Part shown: one piece after another, positions 57,071 through 64,000 of the stretch
Position numbering within the stretch: position 1 is the stretch's first letter
How the letters are laid out: each line of letters begins with the position of its first letter
Assembly: GCA_037447655.1 (NCBI GenBank)
Contig: JBBHKE010000498.1
Span: forward strand, 1 to 64,000
Length of the DNA: 64,000 bases
Direction: 5' to 3'
From: Zygnema cylindricum
Taxonomy: Eukaryota > Streptophyta > Zygnematophyceae > Zygnematales > Zygnemataceae
Notes under the pieces: model-generated
Told to the model about the DNA's origin: nothing
Database searches by the model: none
Seen by the model: only the letters and a program-made list of their open reading frames with translations
Translations under genes and position numbers: made by a program

Positions 57071-57480
57071 TCTATTTCATTCCTTTTTTGTAGCTCTCTT
57101 GAATTTGTTTCTACTTAGTTGAATTTTTTTTAACCTTTTGTCGTATTTTGTTTTATTTGTTTGTTTTGCTGTCATTCGAATTATGTTGGTTGTGGTCGCT
57201 AATTTCTCATTGATTCTTTTTTCTTGTTTGTCTAATTTGCAATTGTGACATATGCAATATTCCTTCTACAAATGGAGATAACGAGCATACTATTAAAGTA
57301 TAAAAGAATAAGTTTTGAACGATAGGGGGAAAGTGAAGGAGGAGAGGAAAGAGGGAAGGGGAGGAAAGGAAGAGAGTAGAGGTGAGGTTGGAGAGGGGGG
57401 AAAGAAAATAGGAGAGATTTTAAAAGAGGTAGGGTATGGGTTGCTTTGATGTTTATTGAGTTTAGTTTTTTACTACACAG

Positions 57481-58662
57481 GAAGGAGAGGAAAGCAAATT
57501 CTGCAGACTTATAAAGTCCTTATATGGACTAAAGAAGGCCCCCAAACAATGGAATAAGAAACTAGATGAGTTTCTTACCAGTCTGGGGTGTATTTGGATC
57601 AGTTCTGACCATTCTATTTATATGTTTGAGGATGAGAATGGTGTGATTTTTATTGCAATTTATGTGGATGATTTACTGGTATTCAGTAAGTCTATGGAGA
57701 AGATAAATAGGTTAAAGAAAGATATGGGAAGTAGATTTGATATGAAGGATTTAGGAGAGGCTAAATATATTATGGGAATTCAAATGGAAAGAAATTGGGA
57801 GAAGAGGATCATCAGACTTACACAGAAAGAAGCTATAGGAAATATGCTGGAGAAATTCCACATGGAAAATGCAAATAGTTATACCACTCCCATGGACTTG
57901 AAGAAAGTAAGTGATGGAAGTGTAGAAGGAGGAGTGATAATGTTAGATGATCAGATGAGTCCTAAAGAGAGGCAGTTTATAAAGTCTATTCCCTACAGAC
58001 AGGTTGTAGGAAGTTTGATTTACTTTATGAATTGTACTAGGCCTGACATAGCTGCAGCAGTTGGAGTCCTCAGTAGGAGTCTTAATGATCCTAGAAAGAG
58101 AGACTGGGAGGCAGCCAAGAGAGTAATGAGATACCTGGTGGGAACTAGGGATCTATGGTTGCATTTGGGAGGGGAGCACACTGACATCACTACTTCGAGT
58201 GATGCCAGTTATGGTGATGCACCTATGAGAAGATGCACTTCTGGGTATGTATTGTATGTGGGGAAAGGTGCTTGTTGTTGGAGCATTAAGCAACAAAAGG
58301 TTGTTGCTCAGTCCACTATGGAGGCTGAGTACATGGCCTCTTGTTCTGCTGTGAAAGAGCTGATGTGGGTGAAGTCTTTGTTGCAAGAATTGGGGTACAT
58401 GAAGAAGGGAGTACATGAAGTGTTTTGTGACAATCAGGCTACAATTGCAATTGCAGCCAATCCAAAACACCATTTCAAAGCTAAGCATATGGATATAAGA
58501 TTGAGCTTTGTGAGGGAAAAAGTGGAAAATAAAATTGTGAATTTGGTGTATAGGAGTGATGGGGAAATGGTGGCTGATATGATGACAAAGCCTGTGCCGT
58601 CTCCCAAGCTAAAGTATTGTAGAGAAAAATGTGGACTAAAAGAGAAATTAAAATTAGACTAG
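57481..58662 (+). pseudogene. 5'-truncated copia RT / RNase H, reading frame intact
   Basis: One open frame from about 57481 to the TAG at 58660-58662, about 393 codons. It starts in mid-RT: CRLIKSLYGLKKAPKQWNKK, then YVDD (57661-57672), DMKDLGEAKYIMGIQ, YRQVVGSLIYFMNCTRPDIA, then RNase H (STMEAEYMASCSAVKELMW, FCDNQATIAIAANPKHHFKA, MVADMMTKPVPSPKLKYC). The 5' boundary is abrupt: non-element sequence ends at about 57480. Gag, protease, integrase and the RT fingers are missing, so this is a fragment, but the lack of stops points to recent activity of the family. Confidence 0.92.
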
Positions 58663-58885
58663 AAAATAAGGGGAGTGTTGAAATCACTAGATTTAGGGGA
58701 GGTATTTTCTAGGTCTTAATTAAAATAAGAAGGAAAAGAAAAGCAGAGGTAGCTTGCCTCCACCTTCTCTCTCTGACCCCCATACTTGTTGTAGTCACTG
58801 AAGGAGAGAGAGGGCGGTGGAGCCATGGCTGCCTTAGCTCCATAGGCAGGGCTTAAGAGTGACCTAAGTCACTCTCAACCAAAAA

Positions 58886-58943
58886 GGTTGAGTCCGGCAG
58901 GACTCGAACCTCCGACCGGTAGGGCGAGGCATAGCCGTCAACC
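58886..58943 (-). promoter_or_regulatory. tRNA-like module (A/B box), antisense in LTR 1
   Basis: The minus strand reads GGTTGACGGCTATGCC, then the B-box-like GGTTCGAGTCC (58910-58900), then ..GGACTCAACC. The B box is a perfect match to GGTTCRANTCC. The ends GGTTGAC and CTCAACC could pair 6 of 7, like an acceptor stem. The spacing between boxes is shorter than in a tRNA. Confidence 0.6.
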
Positions 58944-59305
58944 CTTACCAGTCTGTCGTAGTAGTCCGTTAGGATACATAGGGTTCGATAGCTATTTAAA
59001 CAATAGATAGACGACTAATCCGATTAACGGAATTACAAATAGGATACATAGAAACTAGTTGGGAAATTAAGTGCGCACGAAACAAATGTACCGGACATTT
59101 GTTTTGAACAGCTGGGAATTAAAGCCGACTTAGATCCCACGGCTCACATCATTGCCGAGATCATAGAATGACCGCTTTGGCGGTTTGCGGATGTAAAATA
59201 ACTTGGCGACACGTGGCAATATGTCATAAGGAAGCCGGAATCTCGGGGAGCGTGAGGACAAGTTCGGAGGAGACAAGCGTCCACTCGATGGCCTTGTTGT
59301 ACACA

Positions 59306-59353
59306 GGCCGTATAGAAAGTACATCGGCCATGGTACTTTCTGTACTATACGGT
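59306..59353. promoter_or_regulatory. Hairpin in LTR 1 U3
   Basis: ggccgtatagaaagtac and gtactttctgtactatacgg form a long imperfect stem about 100 bp upstream of the TATA box. Equivalents occur in LTR 2 and LTR 3. Confidence 0.6.
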
Positions 59354-59449
59354 CTCCTGATTGGTCCCGTACTTCAGTAGATAGGTGTTGTGAGAGGGTT
59401 TGGGACTTAGTGGATTGAGGAGGTAGCCGCCTCTCTCCCAACAAGCTTG

Positions 59450-59457
59450 TATAAATA
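59450..59457 (+). promoter_or_regulatory. TATA box of LTR 1
   Basis: TATAAATA, with ttgattgg-type CCAAT-like sequence about 80 bp upstream. It is the best core-promoter motif in the LTR. Confidence 0.55.
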
Positions 59458-59639
59458 TTGGCATCTTTGCCGCTTGATAATTAATCGCCTGGTAAGGCGT
59501 TTTCAGTGATTCTTTTTGTTGTGGACTTAGGGGAGTCCAGACTGCACACGGGTGCAATGAGTTTATCTATTTATCTGCTAGGGTAGCAGTTGCTCTCGTT
59601 GAAATTGGGTTAGTCAAAAACTACCTAGAGGCTTCCTCA

Positions 59640-61983
59640 TTCTTGGTCCAAATGGAGGACACAGAAGTGCAGAAAGGTTAAATAGAACACTAAGTGATAG
59701 TGCTAGAAGTATGTTGTCGGAAAAGAAGATAGGAAAAAGGTTTTGGGCAGAAGCAATGAACTGTGCTAATTACCTCAAAAATAGAGTTTTTACTTCAGCT
59801 ATAAAAGATCAAACACCATATGAGAGATGGACAGGCCGTAAACCAGACATATCTCACTTAAAGGTTTTCGACAGTCAAGTATTCAGTCTAGATACAGATC
59901 GGTCTAATTAGGAACTAGATTCTAAAGGAAAACCAGGATACTTATTAGGATATGATGAGGATGTTAAAGGATATAGAGTTTATGATCTAAAAAAGGAAGA
60001 CATAATCTTAGTAAAACATCTAGTAGTTATGGATGAAGGAAAGTCTGTGGATCCCTTGAAATATACAAAGTCAGTAAAAATCAGATTTGAGTCAGAAAAT
60101 TCTGATGACTTTGAGCTTCATAACTATCCAAATTTTAGTGAAGATGACAATCTTGCAGGTACAAATTAGACCGAAAAGGACTCGGCTGTGGAAACTCTAT
60201 TGACAACTCTACTCGAAGCGGAAGACGTGGTGGAAATTTATTCGGAATCAAGGGATAGGGGAGAAGCCGAGATTGTTTGAAAGAATCCACGAGAACCATC
60301 TATTCCGGCCTCAGATTTTGAGGGGGGAAGGAGAAGTAGCAAAAGACTGCAAGAAAAACACGTTAATTACAAGGTAACAAAACTATCTGATCAAGATGAA
60401 CCTCAAACTTATGGAGAGGCGATGACTTGTCCAGAAAGAAACCGGTGGAAGACAGCCATCAACGAGGAGATGGCCTTAATTATGGCAGCCGATACTTGGG
60501 AGCTAATGGATTGTCCACCTTACCGAAAACCAATCGGTTGTAAGTGGGTTTTCAAATTAAAACTGAACCCAGATAACACAATCGAGGGCTACAAGGCACG
60601 ACTAATGGCAAAGGGATTTACACAAAAGGAGGGAATTGACTACGAGGAAACCTTTGCTCTGGTGGTCAGATTTCCCTCCGTCCGCATACTTCTCAGTCTG
60701 GCAGCAGCAGAAGACATGGAAGTGCACCAGATGGACCTCAAAACAGCCTTTTTGCATGGAGAATTGGAAGAGGAGATCTTCATGCAACAACGCGAAGAAT
60801 TTGTGGAGAAAAGAGAGGAGGGTAAGGTATGCCGGTTGATTAAATCCCTTTACGGTTTGAAACAGGCGCGTCGACTGTGGAATAAGAAACTTGATGAGTT
60901 TCTTACCGGTTTGGGATATATCTCGATCAGCTCAGATCACTCAAACTATGTTTTTGAGGATGAGGAAGGTATTATATTTATTGCAATTTATGTTGATGAT
61001 TTAGTTATTTTAAGTAAATCAATGAAAAAAATAAATAAACTAAAAACCGATCTTAAAGGGAGATTTAAAATTAAAGATATGGGAGAATCAAAATATATTT
61101 TGGGAGTTCAAGTAGAAAAAGACCGAGAAAGAAAGATTATAAGATTGACTCAAAAGGAAGCAATAGGGAACATGCTGGAAAAATTTCAGATAGATAAAAC
61201 TAATAGTTGTACAACTCCAATGGAGTTAAAAAAGGGAAGTGAGGGGAGTGAGGAAGAAGGAGTCATAGTTTTAGACGAGAAATTATCTCCTGAAGAACAG
61301 AAGATCATGCAGACTATTCCTTACAGGCAAGTAGTGGGAAGTCTAATCTATTTTATGAATTGTACCCGGCCGAATTTAGCTGAAGCTGTAGGAGTGCTGA
61401 GTAGAAGTCTAAATGCACCCATTAAGAAGGATTGGGAGGCAGCTAAAATAGTCCTTAGATATCTGATAGGAACTAGGGATCTATGGTTGCATTTGGGTGG
61501 GCAGAATACTGACATCACTACTTGGAGTGATGCCAGTTATGCTGATGCTCCGATGAGGAGATGTACTTCTATATATGTATTATATATGGGTGATGGGGCT
61601 TGCTGTTGGAGTAGGAAACAACAAAAGGTTATTGCTTAGTCCACCATGGAGGCTGAGTATATGGCCTCTTGCTCTGCTGTAAAAGAATTGATGTGGGTCA
61701 AATCTTTGCTTGGTGAGCTTGGTCACCTTAAGAGTGGTGTGCATAATCTTTTTTGTGATAATCACGTTGGAATCGCTATTCTGCCAATCCTAAACATCAT
61801 TTTAAAGCTAAACACATGGACATTAGACTCAGCTTTGTTAGAGAGAAAGTAGAAAAAAAAATAATCAGTTTAGAGTACCGACCAGATAGTGAGATGGTAG
61901 CAGATATGATGACCAAACCTGTGCCTTCCCCTAAACTAATTTTCTGCAAGGAGAAGTGTGGTCTGAAATTAAAGATTGACTAG
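59640..61983 (+). pseudogene. Copia internal fragment: integrase C-half, RT, RNase H, with few lesions
   Basis: Right behind LTR 1 the frame begins inside integrase: GGHRSAERLNRTL (about 59650), FWAEAMNCANYLKNRVF, TPYERWTGRKPDISHLKVF. RT follows (60422-61639): RWKTAINEEMALIMAADTWE, GCKWVFKLK, GFTQKEGIDYEETFALVVRF, SLYGLKQARRLWNKKL, YVDD at 60989-61000, then the RNase H start. Lesions: TAG at 59909, TAG near 60167, TGA near 60278, TAG at 61637-61639 where the relative has CAG, and a one-base shift near 61780. The RNase H tail ends PVPSPKLIFCKEKC and stops at 61981-61983. Gag, protease and half the integrase are deleted. Confidence 0.9.
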
Positions 61984-62224
61984 AAAATAAGGGGAGTGTA
62001 GAAATCAATGGTTATTTCATTATTTTCTAAGCCTAAATTGGAATATAGAAAGAAGCTGAGGAAGTCTGCCTCTAACTTCTCTCTCAAACTCACACACTTG
62101 TTGCTATCACTGAGAAGTTGGAGAGGAAGCTAGAGCCATAGCTACCTAGGCTATCCAGAAGTTTACGAGAAATAGATTATTCAATTTACAGATAGGAAGG
62201 TTTATTTACTAATTGGTTTATGTC

Positions 62225-62310
62225 GGTGACAGGATTTGATCCTGACATCTGCCGACCGTCAAAGCGCTGGTAGCCGGTAGCCGGTAGCCTTAGCCGTTAA
62301 GTCTAGAAGT
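62225..62310 (-). promoter_or_regulatory. tRNA-like module, antisense in LTR 2
   Basis: Minus strand: TTAACGGCTAAGGC (A-box-like), three CCGGCTA units, then GGATCAAATCC (B box with one change from GGTTCAAATCC). The ccggtag triplet repeat lengthens the gap between the boxes. Confidence 0.5.
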
Positions 62311-62682
62311 TCCGATACATTCTATTAGGTTTGATTCGTATTCATATGTTACGACGTAGGAAATTTCATTTAAAGGCGGATGTTTACGGTTACATAGAAC
62401 CCGTTATGTAAACGTACGGATTACGGTATGGATAAGAAACAAGTACCGCGCATTTTTTTTCTTTTACGAAACAAATATCGCGAATGTATTTATGACGGCT
62501 ACGATTAAAATCTGCATTTTATCGAACAATCGGGAAGAAAGCTGAGATCGCGGAAGAGATTCTCGACGGTTAATGGTCATCACCACATTGGATGACATGT
62601 GGGGAAATAGCGTTGGATCGCGGTATCTCCGGGGATTACGGCACCGAATCCGCATATGACATGTGTCGACTTTTTCGGCCAT

Positions 62683-62736
62683 GTCGTACACTTTCCGTAC
62701 ATAAAGTACACCGGCGGCTGTACTTTTATGTACGAC
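62683..62736. promoter_or_regulatory. Hairpin in LTR 2 U3
   Basis: gtcgtac...ataaagtaca and tgtacttttatgtacgac can pair over about 18 bp. Position and motif match the LTR 1 hairpin. Confidence 0.6.
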
Positions 62737-63071
62737 AGTTTAATATGATTGGTGCCTACACCAGTAGATAGAGTTTGTGAGAGAGATAGGACTTAGAAAA
62801 ATTGGTAGATAGGACCCTCTCTCCCAGAGAGCTTCTGTAAAAAAGGTCAAATTTGACCCTCCGTAACTTACTGCTCAAGGGAGCAAATTCAGAGATTCTT
62901 TTTGCTATCGACTCAAGGGAGTCTTGCCTTCACTTGGGTAAAGTTGGTGAGTGTTTTTGTCTGCCAGGGTGGCAGTTATTCTTACTGAAACACAAAGGGG
63001 TTAGGGTTATCCTAGAGGCTTCTTGGAAGCTATCCACTTTGAGGACTTATGGAGGTCTCAGAGTTTCAGTT

Positions 63072-63421
63072 GCTGAGTCCACTATAGAGGCTCAATACAT
63101 GGCTTCTTGTGCAGCAACCAAAGATTTAATGTGGGTTAAATCTCTCCTTGAAGAACTTGGGTTCATGAAGTCTAGAACTCAAAATGTGTTTTGTGATAAT
63201 CAAGTTGTTATCTTTATTCCAGCTAATCTGAAACATCACTTCAAAGCTAAACATATGGATATTAGACTAAGCTTTGTCAAAGAGAAGGTAGAAAATAAAA
63301 TAATTAAACTGGTTCATAAAACTGATAAAGAAATGATTGTAGACATGATGACAAAACGAGTGCCTTCTCGTAAGTTGATTTTTGTAGAGAAAACCGTGGA
63401 TTAAAATTAAAAAGTGACTAG
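63072..63421 (+). pseudogene. Copia RNase H fragment fused to the leader
   Basis: After the LTR 2 leader the sequence passes straight into RNase H: ESTIEAQYMASCAATKDLMW, FCDNQVVIFIPANLKHHFKA, MIVDMMTKRVPSRKLIF. A one-base shift near 63390 hides the proper end (tgactag at about 63415). All of gag, protease, integrase and RT are deleted. A 184-codon frame runs from the leader into RNase H but is chimeric and not a real gene. Confidence 0.85.
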
Positions 63422-63434
63422 GAATTAACGGAAG

Positions 63435-64000
63435 TGTTGAAAAGAGGTAATTAGTAGTTTACTTCTCTAATTTATTTCCACTTTAAAGAGAGAGAGTGAG
63501 GATCAAAGGCACGCCATGGCTGCCGCGATATTTAGAAAGTGGCAGAGTTAAAAGTAGAGGATATTTTACCAAAATCGTGCCTAAGTCCGGATTTGAACCT
63601 GATCTGTGAACCTCTATACAGTCGTACGTCTTAACCACTAAGGCGTTATCGAAACGATACACGTGACGGGTTTCAAAGATATATAAACATTGACTCAACA
63701 ACAAATTAACACCAGACTAAAAAAGAGGAACAATTTATGCATGTAAGCGAATCTGAACCGTGTAAAATATGTTTTGATCGGACGGTCGGCATCATAGCCG
63801 CCACACGAAGTGAGCTTTTTGCGGCATATGGAGATAGCGTCACGCGGTGCCATGTGGTGCCACATTATTTGATAACGGAGAAGATGGGAGGATGAACCAT
63901 GGCTTCTGATTTGACAAGTGTCACTTTGTAGACCTTGTCATTCAATGGTCGTACAATAAGTACATCGCCCATTGTACCTTTTTGTACTATATAGTGTTCC
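63435..64000 (+). repeat. Copia LTR 3, cut by the window end
   Basis: Starts TGTTGAAAAGAGG after gaattaacggaag. It carries the best preserved tRNA-like module (63588-63653) and a hairpin at about 63947-63995, then leaves the window before the TATA region. Confidence 0.75.
63588..63653 (-). promoter_or_regulatory. tRNA-like module, antisense in LTR 3 (best preserved)
   Basis: Minus strand: GCCTTAGTGGTTAAGACG (acceptor-like start plus A box), then GGTTCAAATCC (B box, exact) and GGACTTAGGC at the end. GCCTTAG and CTTAGGC pair at 6 of 7 positions, and the A-to-B distance of about 42 bases is that of a true tRNA. I see no clear anticodon arm, so I do not call it a tRNA gene. Confidence 0.65.

Larger units (their letters stand above)
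58676..59630 (+). repeat. Copia LTR 1 with leader
   Basis: Begins TGTTGAAATC right after the polypurine run aaataaggggag. It contains an antisense tRNA-like module (58880-58945), a hairpin (59306-59353), a TATA box (59450) and, at the end, a stretch ctagaggcttcct that also ends LTR 2. The exact LTR end is unclear, since no primer-binding site is preserved, so the last 100 bp may be leader. Confidence 0.75.
61997..63070 (+). repeat. Copia LTR 2 with leader
   Basis: Begins TGTAGAAATCAATGG after the polypurine run aaataaggggag. It carries an antisense tRNA-like module (about 62225-62310), a hairpin (62683-62736) and the leader motifs tgccagggtggcagtt and cctagaggcttcttgga. It is diverged from LTR 1 but collinear with it. 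Confidence 0.75.

Noticed and set aside
56366-57118. Overlapping + strand frames
   Set aside because: They run through the pyrimidine-rich tract and show no family motif.
62853-63404. A 183-codon + strand protein
   Set aside because: It is a chimera of LTR leader and RNase H, made by an internal deletion in a copia element.
58886-63653. Genuine tRNA genes on the minus strand
   Set aside because: Only A/B boxes and acceptor-like ends are seen. Anticodon arms are unclear and spacing is off in two of three copies.

Overview
This looks like a gene-poor stretch of a large, repeat-filled streptophyte-type genome, perhaps a charophyte alga such as Chara or an early-diverging plant. The call rests on plant-style LRR genes built from 72-bp exons, LysM modules, GT-AG introns, several Ty1/copia and one Ty3/gypsy retroelement relics, and a degenerate TTTAGGG-like tract. 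The organism is inferred, not proven; no rRNA, organelle or housekeeping gene is visible.

The main gene runs on the + strand from about 12.7 to 29.6 kb. I rebuilt it from 17 exons whose phases all fit. It encodes a predicted secreted protein of about 918 residues: a tentative signal peptide, an LRR N-cap, four and a half to five LRRs, a cysteine-rich EGF-like module, a papain (C1A) domain, two more EGF-like modules, and three LysM-like modules. The papain catalytic Cys is replaced by Ser, while Gln19, His159 and Asn175 equivalents are kept, and no papain propeptide is visible. This architecture is the most unusual thing in the window. Two broken relatives of its LRR/EGF part flank it: locus B (2.5-7.2 kb) and locus C (44.0-45.3 kb). 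B and C are also alike in their introns, so they are copies of one segment.

Layout: 0-2.1 kb is anonymous sequence and a T-rich telomere-like tract. 2.5-7.2 kb is locus B, interrupted by a 1.5-kb purine tract. 7.2-12.7 kb shows no recognisable gene. 12.7-29.6 kb is the main gene, with a degenerate copia element in one intron and a MITE in the next. 30.5-43 kb is a graveyard of copia fragments in both orientations, including an inverted LTR pair. 44-45.3 kb is locus C. 47-48.3 kb holds pyrimidine-rich and minisatellite DNA plus a copia leader fragment. 49.4-51.6 kb is a decayed gypsy pol. 53.6-55.9 kb is a cluster of small inverted-repeat elements (a TA-flanked family and one hAT-like element with an 8-bp duplication). 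56.6-57.1 kb is pyrimidine-rich. 57.5-64 kb is a copia array of four internal fragments and three LTRs.

The three LTRs of that last array each carry, antisense and at a similar place, a tRNA-like module with A- and B-box-like sequences, and each has a hairpin in U3. No operon-like cooperation between genes can be claimed. The coding story is one modular wall- or glycan-facing gene family plus transposable elements.
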